This document shows, piece after piece, positions 46,104 to 55,748 of a stretch of DNA of 64,000 nucleotides. This DNA comes from Flavobacterium sp. 245. GTDB taxonomy: Bacteria; Bacteroidota; Bacteroidia; Flavobacteriales; Flavobacteriaceae. Made by a program: the position numbers and the translations under genes. Location: the NCBI RefSeq assembly GCF_004362055.1, contig NZ_SNXB01000010.1, positions 62,001 through 126,000 on the forward strand, given 5' to 3'. The first letter of the stretch is position 1. Every line of letters starts with the position of its first letter. The notes below the pieces were generated by a model. The model was given only the letters and a program-made list of their open reading frames with translations, was not told the DNA's origin and did not search any database.

Positions 46104-48301
46104 AGCATTTAATTTATTTTTTACTCTTTTCAACAGCAGTTTTTTCGCAAAATTACCAGTATTCACTTGATCAAGCTCCTGTAAAAACTCCTGAAACTCC
46201 TACCGGTGTAAATAATCAGTTAGAAGAAATTGATTATTTTAAAGCTTATTTATTGCCAATTGCCCAAAAAGCGACGCTGCAGTCAGCTTTAGATAAATAT
46301 GGATCTGTTCGATTAGAAAAAGGTGATTATTCTGGTGTAGATATTGTAATGACTAGTGACAAGAGATTATACGGACATCCATCTTTAACAAAAGTTTCAA
46401 ATATAACAATTGCAGCAGGAAGTAAAAATGTACGTTTAGAGAATCTGCTTCCTTCTGATAAAATTATAAAGTTTGAAAGTGGTGCTGAAATTTCGGGATG
46501 TATTTTTAAAAGCATCAAATGGGCTACTTTACAAGGTACCAATGTCGCACTTAGAGATAATTCGTTTATAGACTTTGGCGGACCAATCAGAATTGATTGT
46601 AGTGTATCAGGATATATTAGAAACACTAAGATAATTAAACATCAAGCAGGGACAGTTTCCAATCTTCTTATAATGAAAGGAAACAGTATTGATCCTAGTT
46701 ATGGTAATGTACATGTCCATACTAATTTTTTAACACCTCACGGTGATACTACAGAACTTGACGGATTACAGTCAGCTACCTTTGTAGGTTTAGATGCTGA
46801 AGGTTGGAATCTTTTAAATGAAGGTACAAAAGCTATGTTTTCGGCAAAAAACATGGGTAATCTTAAGATAACTGATTTTGGTGGAGGTAGTTACGAATCG
46901 AATCCAACTCCGTCTTATGATATTGACGCTAATAATCTATCCTTTTATAATAAGTTTCTACGAACTTCTACTGATGTATTGTCAACAAAAACGAATATGT
47001 TTTTAGTATTTGGATTAGGGAATTATTTAAGAAAATCTGGAACCGTTACAGGATTTGATCTTTTGGGCAATCTGGATGGAAGCAATGCTGTAAATTATAA
47101 TGGAGTTGAACAAACGGCTGCAATAACAAATACTTCCGTTTTTAATACACTTTCAAATACAATACAAGGACCACAATACAAAGCTTGGGACAGAGCGAAT
47201 TGGGAAACATTGCCAGACCCATTAGGGCCTAATTGGAAAACAGAAAGAGCAGGGAAGCCTGATCAAACGAGCTATATTCAAAATTTAATCAATACGAACG
47301 GTATTGCCGAATTACCAGAAGGAATTTTTTACATAGGCGCTACCTTAAAACTTCCAATTGATTCTAATCACGGTATAATCGGTCAGGGAACTGGAAAAAC
47401 GGTAATTGTTGGTTTAACAGATGATTTTCCTTTAATATCTCTTACTGGAGGACAGGACACTAATTTTATATTAGCAAATCTAACCCTGCAGGGCGGAAGC
47501 GCAGGAATCTATTCTTCACAGGATTATGGGACACAGCATATGGCACTGCAAAAAATGAAATTTGTAGTATTTAGAAATCAAAACTATGGTATACATCTCA
47601 AAAAAATAAAAGGATTTGATAATAATTTTCTTGAAAATTTGGGCTTTGTTGATTGTAATATTGGATTTTTTCAAGACCCTCTTATGCCATGGGCAAATGA
47701 TAGTGATACTTCTAGTTTTGTTGACAAAACCATGTTTTATAAAAATCAATTTATAAATTGTGGTATAGCAGTTTCAATGAGAGCTACCAGGGCAGATAAT
47801 TTAAATGCTTGGGTAGATTGCAAATTTGACAATAATAAAACAGCTTTAAATACGTCAGGACAAAATTTTGCCATTGCTGCCAACTGTAATTTTACTAACA
47901 ACAAAGGATCAGCTGTCACCGGTACTGTAGGTGATTATACTTATAAAGAAAATGCAGTTATTAATGGTGATTTAAGTTATTACTCCTGCAATTTTAGTAA
48001 TAACAGCGCAGCTTTTCTAATCAATTCTAAAAGTACAACAATGGAAGGCTGTAATTTGCTTGATAATATTACCGTATTTGCTAATACTATTTATTATGAA
48101 GAAAACCACAATATTATAAATTCAACTGTTAATGGACGCTTTGGTGGGGCAACAACAAAAACTCATGGTGTTTTTATCAACAGCAGTTTTGCATCCCATC
48201 CTGAATACAGCAAAGTATTAGTGAACTTAAAGGAAAATGTGCCGACAACTATAATAGACAAAAATCCAACTCCATATCCTCAACTGCTCGTAACGCAATA
48301 A
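46100..48301 (+). CDS. Secreted right-handed parallel beta-helix (pectate-lyase-like) protein
   Basis: 733 residues with a short signal peptide (MKHLIYFLLFSTAVFSQ). The body has many short strand repeats of the beta-helix type, in two halves (about 60-260 and 385-720). These include PEGIFYIGATLKLPIDSNHGIIGQGTGKTVIVG and late rungs such as WVDCKFDNNKTALNTSGQNFAI and YYSCNFSNNSAAFLINS. Folds of this kind occur in pectate lyases, epimerases and tail spikes that bind or cleave polysaccharide. Catalytic residues cannot be assigned. The ATGA overlap with the previous gene and the terminator after it define the end of the operon. Confidence 0.75.
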   Translation: MKHLIYFLLFSTAVFSQNYQYSLDQAPVKTPETPTGVNNQLEEIDYFKAYLLPIAQKATLQSALDKYGSVRLEKGDYSGVDIVMTSDKRLYGHPSLTKVSNITIAAGSKNVRLENLLPSDKIIKFESGAEISGCIFKSIKWATLQGTNVALRDNSFIDFGGPIRIDCSVSGYIRNTKIIKHQAGTVSNLLIMKGNSIDPSYGNVHVHTNFLTPHGDTTELDGLQSATFVGLDAEGWNLLNEGTKAMFSAKNMGNLKITDFGGGSYESNPTPSYDIDANNLSFYNKFLRTSTDVLSTKTNMFLVFGLGNYLRKSGTVTGFDLLGNLDGSNAVNYNGVEQTAAITNTSVFNTLSNTIQGPQYKAWDRANWETLPDPLGPNWKTERAGKPDQTSYIQNLINTNGIAELPEGIFYIGATLKLPIDSNHGIIGQGTGKTVIVGLTDDFPLISLTGGQDTNFILANLTLQGGSAGIYSSQDYGTQHMALQKMKFVVFRNQNYGIHLKKIKGFDNNFLENLGFVDCNIGFFQDPLMPWANDSDTSSFVDKTMFYKNQFINCGIAVSMRATRADNLNAWVDCKFDNNKTALNTSGQNFAIAANCNFTNNKGSAVTGTVGDYTYKENAVINGDLSYYSCNFSNNSAAFLINSKSTTMEGCNLLDNITVFANTIYYEENHNIINSTVNGRFGGATTKTHGVFINSSFASHPEYSKVLVNLKENVPTTIIDKNPTPYPQLLVTQ

Positions 48302-48354
48302 ACGATTTATCAATTATTTACTGATTGTCCATAATAGAGCATTTTTTTAACTAC

Positions 48355-48394
48355 AAAAAGCAATTTAGATACCAATACATCTAAATTGCTTTTT
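48355..48394 (+). terminator. Rho-independent terminator of the beta-helix operon
   Basis: AAAAGCAATTTAGAT (48356-48370) pairs perfectly with ATCTAAATTGCTTTT (48379-48393), a 15-base-pair stem with an 8-base loop and a T-run. Confidence 0.9.
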
Positions 48395-48908
48395 GAGTTT
48401 ACTATTTTCTTATTCTTTAGTTCTTACTGCAAGTACGTTTTTTTATCGATTCTCTAAATTTATTATTTCCTTTCATAATGGGTTTTTATTATTTCAATGA
48501 TATTGTGAGAATAGTCTTGGAAAGGCATTCATTTATTCCGACATGGCATATAGAAATTTGACCTTCAAATTGTATTCAATATTGTTTTGTTTAATTTTTA
48601 TTTAAAAATAATAAACAAAATGTCGTTTTTTAGAGTAAAAAAGTGGAACAATTTGTAGTTCATCGGATTTAAAAATCCTTTGGACAGATTTATTATTTAA
48701 AACTAGAAACAATGTATATTTTTAGTCAAAATTTATAAAGTATATTAATTAAATTCAATGATTTAGCGTTTTTTGAGATTTTTTGATAATATTTTTGATA
48801 ATCTAAAAGTGCCTTTTTTAAAGATAATTGAATTTAAAATGATAATTATTATTGATTTAGTAAAAAGTAAAAAGCATAAAGTTCACCCCAAACTAAATTT
48901 TTTGTTCT
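48395..48908. other. AT-rich intergenic region before the XRE genes
   Basis: About 510 bases between the operon terminator and the first small HTH gene. No ORF, hairpin or complete promoter pair was found. Confidence 0.4.
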
Positions 48909-49139
48909 ATGAAATATGCAGTATATGAAAATATTAGAAAAATTAGAGAATTAAAAAATTTCACTAGAGAATATATGGCAGCTGAATTGAATATGAGTGC
49001 CAGCGGATATGGAAAAATTGAAAGAGGTGATGTTGACTTGACTGTTTCAAAATTAATTGAGATTTCAAAAGTTTTAGAGGTTTCAATAGAGTTTGTTTTT
49101 AAGTTCGACGTTTCAATTTTTTTTAGTGAAAGTAGATAG
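48909..49139 (+). CDS. Small XRE-family DNA-binding protein 1
   Basis: 76 residues, almost only a helix-turn-helix domain: IRKIRELKNFTREYMAAELNMSASGYGKIERGDVDLTVSKLIEISKVLEVS. It matches the Cro/CI type, with no sensor or oligomerisation domain beyond it. It is probably a repressor or antirepressor-like regulator. It is followed 36 bases later by a paralogue on the same strand. Confidence 0.8.
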   Translation: MKYAVYENIRKIRELKNFTREYMAAELNMSASGYGKIERGDVDLTVSKLIEISKVLEVSIEFVFKFDVSIFFSESR

Positions 49140-49175
49140 AGATAATTAAATTTAAATGCAGAAAATTAAACTATC

Positions 49176-49379
49176 ATGGAAAATTACCACTTAAGAATTA
49201 AAGAATTTCGATTGCAAAAGAATTTAACTTCTGAATATGTAGCTATTCAAATGGAAATCAGCGTAAAAAAGTATGAAAATATAGAAATAGGGATTGTTGA
49301 TCTCAAATTGTCTAAACTGGATCGTTTAGTCAAGATCTTGGGAATCAAAAAAAGTGAAATCTTTAGTTTAGCAAACTAA
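49176..49379 (+). CDS. Small XRE-family DNA-binding protein 2
   Basis: 67 residues of the same layout as the preceding gene (IKEFRLQKNLTSEYVAIQMEISVKKYENIEIGIVDLKLSKLDRLVKILG). The recognition helix differs strongly (ISVKKYENIEIG against MSASGYGKIERG), so the target may differ or DNA binding may be lost. The pair probably arose by tandem duplication. It is convergent with the UpxY-like gene. Confidence 0.75.
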   Translation: MENYHLRIKEFRLQKNLTSEYVAIQMEISVKKYENIEIGIVDLKLSKLDRLVKILGIKKSEIFSLAN

Positions 49380-49467
49380 ATTTTAAAGACTACAATATTT
49401 GATTCCCTCAAGGATAAGCTTTAAAAGGTAAGATCGGACATTCCTTAAAAAGCCTATATCTTCTATA

Positions 49468-49935
49468 TTACTTATGTTTCACTTTTAAAATATATCCTAA
49501 AGATTCTAAAATTAAAACATAATGCGTTTTGGTTATATCCTTAACAACAGCGTTTTGATCACAAAACGGACCTGAATTTAAATGTATTCTGTCTCCAATC
49601 TGGTATTGAAGAACCGAAATCTCTTTTGAAGTATCTTCAGTATTTAACCATTCCTTAATGGTTTCAATTTCATGATCTTTGACAATGGCATGTTTTCCTA
49701 GCCAAAATAGATATCTCACAACTCCAGGAGAATTAAAAACCATATTCCTATCTTTTTCAGGTAACTGCACAAATATATAATGACTAAATAAAGGTACTTC
49801 TACTTTTATTTTTCTGTCTGATCTTTGTTGCGTTTTTTTAATTAAAGGACAATAACAATTGATATTAAACTTTGTTAATTGTTCAGCAGCTCTTTTTTCC
49901 CATTTCGGTTTTGTGTATACTACATACCATTTCAT
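49468..49935 (-). CDS. UpxY/RfaH-like NusG-family transcription antiterminator
   Basis: 155 residues. The N-terminal NGN domain starts KWYVVYTKPKWEKRAAEQL and includes VPLFSHYIFVQL and GVVRYLFWLGKHAIV. A short C-terminal KOW-like region follows (IGDRIHLNSGPFCDQNAVVKDI). NusG paralogues of this type (UpxY in Bacteroides, RfaH in enterics) bind elongating RNA polymerase and prevent early termination of long polysaccharide operons. Here the gene points away from the polysaccharide operon that starts 583 bases to the right, rather than being its first gene. Confidence 0.88.
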   Translation of the reverse strand: MKWYVVYTKPKWEKRAAEQLTKFNINCYCPLIKKTQQRSDRKIKVEVPLFSHYIFVQLPEKDRNMVFNSPGVVRYLFWLGKHAIVKDHEIETIKEWLNTEDTSKEISVLQYQIGDRIHLNSGPFCDQNAVVKDITKTHYVLILESLGYILKVKHK

Positions 49936-50518
49936 AATTCTTCAGTTTATTGTTTTAAAATAATTATACTTTAAATTGACTGGTTGGTTTCTTAATTTTC
50001 TTCTTTAAAAAAACTTTAAAAAGTTCAATAATTGCACTTTTAATTTTTCTTCAAAAAATAATTAATCAATCTAAACGTGGATTTTACGGCTTTTTTATTA
50101 AGATTTATGAAAGCTGTTTTTTCGCTATAAATGAAGTGGTAATTTAACTTTTACTATAAGGGCAGTTCTGCTTTTTTCATGTTAATTTTTCCTAAATCAG
50201 GACATTAAAGAACAAAAAATGAATTTGCACCTATCTTATTATTGTAATTTTAACATAAATTAATGTCGTCAGGAAAATGACAAAATCAGTTTTTTTTTGT
50301 GCTGAATTTTAAAATTTCCATACCAATATAAAGGCAATAATTTTTTATTTTTTACATCATTTCCTTTTTACTTTTTGAGTAGCTAAAATGCAGCTATTTA
50401 CGGGGAACCCTTTTTCAATTCTCAAAAAAACATCAAAAAAAAGCCAGTAAAATGGCAAAATGTTTTTTACTCATAAAATCACATTAACAACTTATTTTTA
50501 ATTTAATACTTTGAACAG
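49936..50518. other. Divergent leader region of the polysaccharide operon
   Basis: 583 bases between the UpxY-like gene (minus) and the first polysaccharide gene (plus). AT-rich, no ORF. A TACTTTG string at 50507-50513 lies directly before the first ATG but is one base short of the -7 consensus. A hairpin lies at 50425-50468. Confidence 0.45.
50425..50468 (+). promoter_or_regulatory. Candidate leader hairpin of the polysaccharide operon
   Basis: AAAAAACAT (50425-50433) can pair with ATGTTTTTT (50460-50468), enclosing an inner GCCA (50443-50446)/TGGC (50453-50456) stem. It has terminator-like form, ends in a T-run and lies about 50 bases before the first gene, where an antiterminator such as UpxY could act. 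Confidence 0.4.
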
Positions 50519-50953
50519 ATGAAAATTGGAATAACATTTAGTGCATTTGATTTGTTACATGCAGGGCATGTTAAAATGCTTGAAGAAGCGAAATTAAATT
50601 GTGATTATTTAATTGTCGGTTTACAGACTGACCCGACATTAGATCGACCAACAAAAAATAAACCAACACAGACAGTTGTAGAACGTTATATACAATTAAA
50701 AGCGTGTAAGTTTGTTGACGAAATTGTTCCTTATGCTACTGAGCAGGATTTAGAGGATATTTTGAAATCCTTTACAATAGATGTGCGTATTGTGGGAGAT
50801 GAATATAAAGACAGGGATTTTACCGGTAGAAATTACTGTGAAGAAAAGGGAATCCATTTATATTTTAATACTAGAGATCACCGTTTTTCGAGCTCCAGCC
50901 TGCGTCATGAAGTTTACCAGAAAGAAGTTTTATCGCACTCCCATGGCAATTAA
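50519..50953 (+). CDS. TagD-like cytidylyltransferase-family protein
   Basis: 144 residues of the nucleotidyltransferase fold. The HxGH motif is in FDLLHAGHVKML, and the late motif is HRFSSSSLR in the place of the usual RTxGISTT. KACKFVDEIVPYATEQDL and VRIVGDEYKDRDFTG are typical of glycerol-3-phosphate cytidylyltransferase-like enzymes. It would activate a phosphorylated small molecule as a CDP (or similar) derivative for the surface glycan. The exact substrate is uncertain. It is the first gene of the polysaccharide operon; its end overlaps the next gene by 11 bases. Confidence 0.8.
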   Translation: MKIGITFSAFDLLHAGHVKMLEEAKLNCDYLIVGLQTDPTLDRPTKNKPTQTVVERYIQLKACKFVDEIVPYATEQDLEDILKSFTIDVRIVGDEYKDRDFTGRNYCEEKGIHLYFNTRDHRFSSSSLRHEVYQKEVLSHSHGN

Positions 50954-51944
50954 CAGCATTACCCATGTAATCTTAACAGGAGGAGTCGGAAGCAGGTTGT
51001 GGCCTCTTTCCAGAAAAAATTTGCCAAAACAGTATTTGGAGCTTTTTGATGGCGAGTCACTTTTTGAAAAAACAGTAGCCCGAAATGAAAAGGTTTCCAA
51101 TAAAACGATAGTGGTGGGAAATATCGAAAATTATCAATTAAGTGATAAGAGTATGAGTAAATTCAATAAATCTTATCTTCATATTGTAGAAGCTGTTCCT
51201 CGTAATACAGCTGCCGCAATTGCTTTTGCTGCTTTTGCATCAGAACCTGATGATATTTTGTTGATTACTCCATCAGATCATGTAATTGAGGGGACTGAAA
51301 AGTATCAGGCTGCTTTGCATGAAGCTATTGTACTTGCTGAAAAAGATTATTTAGTAACTTTCGGTATAAAACCAACAAAACCAGAAACGGGCTACGGCTA
51401 TATAGAGTTTGAAAAGGAGGATGTAATCGCATTTCATGAAAAACCTGATTTAGAAACTGCAACAGGTTATTTGAAAGAAGGAAATTATTTTTGGAATAGT
51501 GGACTTTTTTGTTTTAAAGCCAGGAAGTTTTTAACGGAACTAGAGAAACAGGAACCAGAGGTATATTGGAAATCAAAAAAAGCATGGGAATCAAATAAAG
51601 ATGGCCTTTTAGATTTTGAATTATCTTTAAGCATTCCTTCGATAAGCATTGATTATGCAGTAATGGAACGAAGCAAAGATATCAAAGTCGTTCCAACCTA
51701 TTTTGATTGGTCTGATCTTGGCTCTTTTGAGTCGGTTTATGATTATTTGGTTCAGAAAGATCATCCAATCGATGAAAATAAAAATATTGTGATAGGAACG
51801 TCAACGCATACTACTTTTATAGGTGTCAAAAATTGCATTTTGATCTATACTTCAGACGCATTGATGGTATTGCAAAAAGAAAATTCACAAGAGGTAAAAA
51901 AAGTTTACCAACAATTGGAATCTATTGCTTCACCGCTCCTTTAA
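50943..51944 (+). CDS. manC: Mannose-1-phosphate guanylyltransferase
   Basis: 333 residues from the ATG at 50943; the frame opens at 50781 but that part overlaps the previous gene. The nucleotide-binding signature ILTGGVGSRLWPLSRKNLPKQYLEL, then ITPSDHVI, FHEKPDLETA, YFWNSGLF and YFDWSDLGSFES, define the GDP-mannose pyrophosphorylase family. It makes GDP-mannose from GTP and mannose-1-phosphate, the feedstock for Gmd and Fcl two and three genes away. The phosphomannose isomerase half of long ManC proteins is absent. Confidence 0.9.
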   Translation: MAINSITHVILTGGVGSRLWPLSRKNLPKQYLELFDGESLFEKTVARNEKVSNKTIVVGNIENYQLSDKSMSKFNKSYLHIVEAVPRNTAAAIAFAAFASEPDDILLITPSDHVIEGTEKYQAALHEAIVLAEKDYLVTFGIKPTKPETGYGYIEFEKEDVIAFHEKPDLETATGYLKEGNYFWNSGLFCFKARKFLTELEKQEPEVYWKSKKAWESNKDGLLDFELSLSIPSISIDYAVMERSKDIKVVPTYFDWSDLGSFESVYDYLVQKDHPIDENKNIVIGTSTHTTFIGVKNCILIYTSDALMVLQKENSQEVKKVYQQLESIASPLL

Positions 51945-51984
51945 AATTCTATTTTGCTTATTTTATTAAAATAAATGTTGCCTC

Positions 51985-52938
51985 ATGATTAATAAAAATT
52001 CTATAATATATATTGCCGGACATAACGGAATGGTTGGAAGTGCTATTTGGCGAGTCCTTAGTGCAAAAGGCTACAATAATCTTATTGGCGCTTCAAGCAA
52101 AGAACTGGATTTGCGAAAACAAAAAGCAGTTCGGGATTACATCCGAAAAACAAAACCTGATGTTATTATAGACGCCGCCGCAAAAGTTGGAGGAATTTTA
52201 GCCAATAATAATTTTCCATATGAATTCTTGATGGAAAACATGCAGATTCAAAATAACCTTATCAATGAAGCGCATCGTTTGGGTATAGATAAATTCATTT
52301 TTTTAGGCAGTTCGTGTATTTATCCAAAATTAGCTCCACAGCCTTTAAAGGAGGAATATTTGCTTACTGCTCCTCTAGAACCCACAAATGAATGGTATGC
52401 TTTGGCAAAAATCACAGGAGTAAAATTATGTGAAGCTATTCGTAATGAATACGAAAAGGATTTTGTGAGTTTGATGCCAACAAATTTATACGGAACAGGT
52501 GATAATTTTGATTTGCATAGTTCTCATGTATTGCCAGCCATGATTCGAAAATTTCATGAAGCAAAGGAAAACAACAATGCCGTGGTGACTCTCTGGGGAT
52601 CTGGCAGACCAATGCGAGAGTTTCTATTTGTAGACGACATGGCAGAGGCAGTTGTTTTTGCCTTAGAAAATGAACTTCCTGAGCATTTGTACAATATTGG
52701 CACGGGAGAGGATTTAACTATCAGAGATTTAGCCAACTTAGTGCAAAAAATCGTCGGCCATACAGGAGCTATAATCTGGGATGATACCAAACCTGACGGA
52801 ACACCTAGAAAATTAATGGATGTTTCTAAAATGCATAACATCGGATGGAAACATCAAGTGAAATTAGAAGATGGAATACAAAAAACCTACAATTGGTTTT
52901 TGGAAAACATTGAAAACTTTAAGCAAAAAGCTTTTTAA
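51985..52938 (+). CDS. fcl: GDP-L-fucose synthase
   Basis: 317 residues of the extended SDR fold: IYIAGHNGMVGSAIWR for NADP binding, SSCIYP with the catalytic Ser, WYALAKITG with the Tyr and Lys, and LYGTGDNFD. It is a bifunctional epimerase-reductase that converts GDP-4-keto-6-deoxymannose to GDP-L-fucose. It precedes gmd, whose product it uses, about 100 bases upstream in the same operon. Confidence 0.95.
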   Translation: MINKNSIIYIAGHNGMVGSAIWRVLSAKGYNNLIGASSKELDLRKQKAVRDYIRKTKPDVIIDAAAKVGGILANNNFPYEFLMENMQIQNNLINEAHRLGIDKFIFLGSSCIYPKLAPQPLKEEYLLTAPLEPTNEWYALAKITGVKLCEAIRNEYEKDFVSLMPTNLYGTGDNFDLHSSHVLPAMIRKFHEAKENNNAVVTLWGSGRPMREFLFVDDMAEAVVFALENELPEHLYNIGTGEDLTIRDLANLVQKIVGHTGAIIWDDTKPDGTPRKLMDVSKMHNIGWKHQVKLEDGIQKTYNWFLENIENFKQKAF

Positions 52939-53036
52939 TAGTTTGCGCTTTTAAAATTTACCCCCCTCAAAATATTTTTAAGATTTTACAAATTTGCGAC
53001 TTTGCAACAGAATGCCTTGTGCTTTATAGTTACATT

Positions 53037-54161
53037 ATGAATCAAATTAAAAAAATTGCCCTTATTACAGGAGTGACGGGCCAAGACGGAGCCTATTTAA
53101 GTGAATTTTTACTAGAAAAAGGCTACATAGTGCATGGAGTAAAAAGACGTACGTCCTTATTTAATACAGATCGAATTGACCATTTGTATCAGGATCCTTA
53201 TATAGAAAATAGGAATTTCATTTTACATTATGGCGATATGACGGATAGTACTAATTTGACTCGTTTGATCCAAGAAATCCAACCTGATGAAATATATAAT
53301 TTAGCTGCTATGAGCCATGTAGCAGTTTCATTTGAAACTCCAGAATATACCGGAAATGCAGATGGATTGGGAACCTTAAGGCTCTTGGATGCAGTTCGTT
53401 TATTAGGATTGGAAAAAAAGACTCGTATTTATCAGGCATCTACTTCAGAATTGTATGGTAAAGTGCAGGAAGTTCCTCAAACAGAAAAAACACCGTTTTA
53501 TCCGAGATCGCCTTACGCGGTGGCTAAAATGTATGCTTTCTGGATTACCGTAAATTATAGAGAAGCTTATGGAATGTATGCCTGCAACGGAATTTTGTTT
53601 AATCATGAATCACCTATTCGAGGAGAAACTTTTGTAACACGCAAAATTACAAGAGCAACTGCTAGAATTGCTCTCGGACTGCAAGATAAATTATACTTAG
53701 GAAATCTAGATGCACAACGCGATTGGGGGCATGCCAAAGATTATGTCAGAATGATGTGGATGATTTTGCAAGCTGAAGAACCAGAAGACTGGGTAATCGC
53801 TACAGGAATTACTACTGCAGTTCGTGAGTTTGTTCGTATGAGTTTTGACGAAGTAGGAATTGAGCTAGAGTTTAGAGGCGAAGGTATTGATGAGAAAGGT
53901 TATGTGAAATATTGCAGCAATCCTGATTATCAACTTTTGATTGGTAAAGAAGTATTAGCAGTAGATGCAAATTATTTTAGACCGACAGAAGTAGAATTAT
54001 TGATTGGCGACGCAACAAAAGCAAAAACTAAGTTAGGCTGGGAATGTCAATATAATTTGGCAGGATTAGTAAAAGAAATGATGCTGTCTGATTTAAGGTT
54101 AATGGAAAAAGAACAACATTTAAAAGAATGTGGTTATAAGATCTTGAATTATTTCGAATAA
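53037..54161 (+). CDS. gmd: GDP-mannose 4,6-dehydratase
   Basis: 374 residues from the ATG at 53037; the TTG-started extension from 53019 is not used. ALITGVTGQDGAYLSEFL binds NADP. VKRRTSLFNTDRIDHLY, STSELYGK with the catalytic Thr/Glu, and the YPRSPYAVAK Tyr-Lys pair are all present. Near the end HAKDYVRMMW is typical. It converts GDP-D-mannose to the 4-keto-6-deoxy intermediate used by Fcl. A short T-poor gap separates it from ugd. Confidence 0.96.
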   Translation: MNQIKKIALITGVTGQDGAYLSEFLLEKGYIVHGVKRRTSLFNTDRIDHLYQDPYIENRNFILHYGDMTDSTNLTRLIQEIQPDEIYNLAAMSHVAVSFETPEYTGNADGLGTLRLLDAVRLLGLEKKTRIYQASTSELYGKVQEVPQTEKTPFYPRSPYAVAKMYAFWITVNYREAYGMYACNGILFNHESPIRGETFVTRKITRATARIALGLQDKLYLGNLDAQRDWGHAKDYVRMMWMILQAEEPEDWVIATGITTAVREFVRMSFDEVGIELEFRGEGIDEKGYVKYCSNPDYQLLIGKEVLAVDANYFRPTEVELLIGDATKAKTKLGWECQYNLAGLVKEMMLSDLRLMEKEQHLKECGYKILNYFE

Positions 54162-54216
54162 CTGATTGACTTAATTAAAAACAAAGCATTTTTTGTTTCA
54201 TAAAAAAAAGCAGTAA

Positions 54217-55629
54217 ATGAAAATTAAAAATATTTGTTGCTTAGGCGCTGGATATGTAGGGGGGCCAACAATGTCTGTTATAGCATTGAAATGTCCCGAA
54301 ATAAAAGTAACTGTTGTCGATTTAAATGAAAACCGAATCGCAGCCTGGAATAATGAAGATTTAGACAAACTGCCCGTTTATGAGCCCGGACTTGCCGAAG
54401 TAGTGAGGGAAGCAAGAAATCGTAATCTGTTTTTTTCTACTGATGCAGATAGTGCAATTGAAGCTGCAGATATGATTTTCATAGCCGTAAACACGCCAAC
54501 AAAAACATATGGAGAAGGCAAGGGAATGGCTGCCGATTTAAAATTTGTAGAGTTGTGCGCCAGACAAATTGCTAAAGTTGCCAAAAGTGATAAGATCATA
54601 GTCGAAAAATCAACACTTCCGGTAAGAACTGCCGAAACGCTACAGACTATTTTAGACCGTACTGGTAATGGTTTCAAATTTGAAGTTCTTTCTAATCCTG
54701 AATTTTTGGCCGAAGGAACTGCTCTCAATGATTTATTGAATGCTGATCGTGTTTTAATTGGTGGAAAACAAACAGAAAACGGTCAAAGAGCAATTCAATC
54801 ACTGGTCGATATTTATGCACATTGGCTTTCGCCAAAACAAATTTTAACCACAAATGTATGGTCTTCAGAATTATCAAAATTAACGGCTAATGCATTTTTG
54901 GCACAAAGAATCTCATCAATTAATGCTTTATCTGCCTTGTGCGAAGTTACTGAGGCTGATGTTGATGAAGTAGCCGTTGCTATTGGAACTGACACCAGAA
55001 TTGGTTCTAAGTTTCTAAAAGCCTCTGTTGGGTTTGGAGGATCTTGCTTCCAAAAAGACATTTTGAATTTAGTGTATTTGTGCCGTTATTTTAACCTGCC
55101 TGAAGTGGCTGATTATTGGGAACAGGTAATTATTTTAAACGATTATCAAAAATATCGTTTTGCAAAAAAAATAATTAGTTCACTGTTTAATACGGTAAGT
55201 GATAAGAAAATTACTTTTTTAGGATGGGCATTTAAAAAAGATACCAATGATACCCGAGAGTCTGCAGCAATTTACGTAGCAGAACATCTTATTGAAGATG
55301 GCGCTGAAATTCATGTTTTTGATCCTAAAGTTTCTGAAACAAAAATTAAAGCTGACCTAAAGTACTTATGGGAATTGAAAGGACTTTCAGATCATAAAAT
55401 AGAATTAAAACTAAAACAGATTTTTGTGTACGATACTCCTTCTGAGGCAATGGATCAAGCACATGCCGTTGCGGTACTAACAGAATGGGACGAATTTAAA
55501 GACTATGATTGGGAAAAAATTTACATTAATATGTATAAGCCCGCTTTCGTATTTGATGGACGTAATATTCTTGATGTTGAAAAATTAACTGCTATAGGAT
55601 TTGAAGTGAAAGGAATAGGCAAAGGATGA
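54217..55629 (+). CDS. ugd: UDP-glucose 6-dehydrogenase
   Basis: 470 residues, close to the eukaryotic-type length rather than the ~390 of many bacterial forms. The NAD site is CCLGAGYVGGPT. EKSTLPVRTAE, LSNPEFLAEGTA and the catalytic C277 in FGGSCFQKD are intact, and the C-terminal domain has FLGWAFKKDTNDTRESAA. It oxidises UDP-glucose to UDP-glucuronate with two NAD+. It supplies an acidic sugar for the surface polysaccharide. Confidence 0.95.
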   Translation: MKIKNICCLGAGYVGGPTMSVIALKCPEIKVTVVDLNENRIAAWNNEDLDKLPVYEPGLAEVVREARNRNLFFSTDADSAIEAADMIFIAVNTPTKTYGEGKGMAADLKFVELCARQIAKVAKSDKIIVEKSTLPVRTAETLQTILDRTGNGFKFEVLSNPEFLAEGTALNDLLNADRVLIGGKQTENGQRAIQSLVDIYAHWLSPKQILTTNVWSSELSKLTANAFLAQRISSINALSALCEVTEADVDEVAVAIGTDTRIGSKFLKASVGFGGSCFQKDILNLVYLCRYFNLPEVADYWEQVIILNDYQKYRFAKKIISSLFNTVSDKKITFLGWAFKKDTNDTRESAAIYVAEHLIEDGAEIHVFDPKVSETKIKADLKYLWELKGLSDHKIELKLKQIFVYDTPSEAMDQAHAVAVLTEWDEFKDYDWEKIYINMYKPAFVFDGRNILDVEKLTAIGFEVKGIGKG

Positions 55630-55748
55630 TTCATTATTATTGAAATTAAAGATAAAGCAAAACTCAAAATAGCTAAAAAAATAGTCACATCAATTAGTGG
55701 CAGACTGCAATACTTTTTTGATACGGCAGAAATAAATAAAATTAAAAT

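Noticed and set aside
50781..50942. N-terminal extension of the ManC-like protein
   Set aside because: It lies in another frame of the cytidylyltransferase gene. The ATG at 50943 directly precedes the conserved ILTGG motif.
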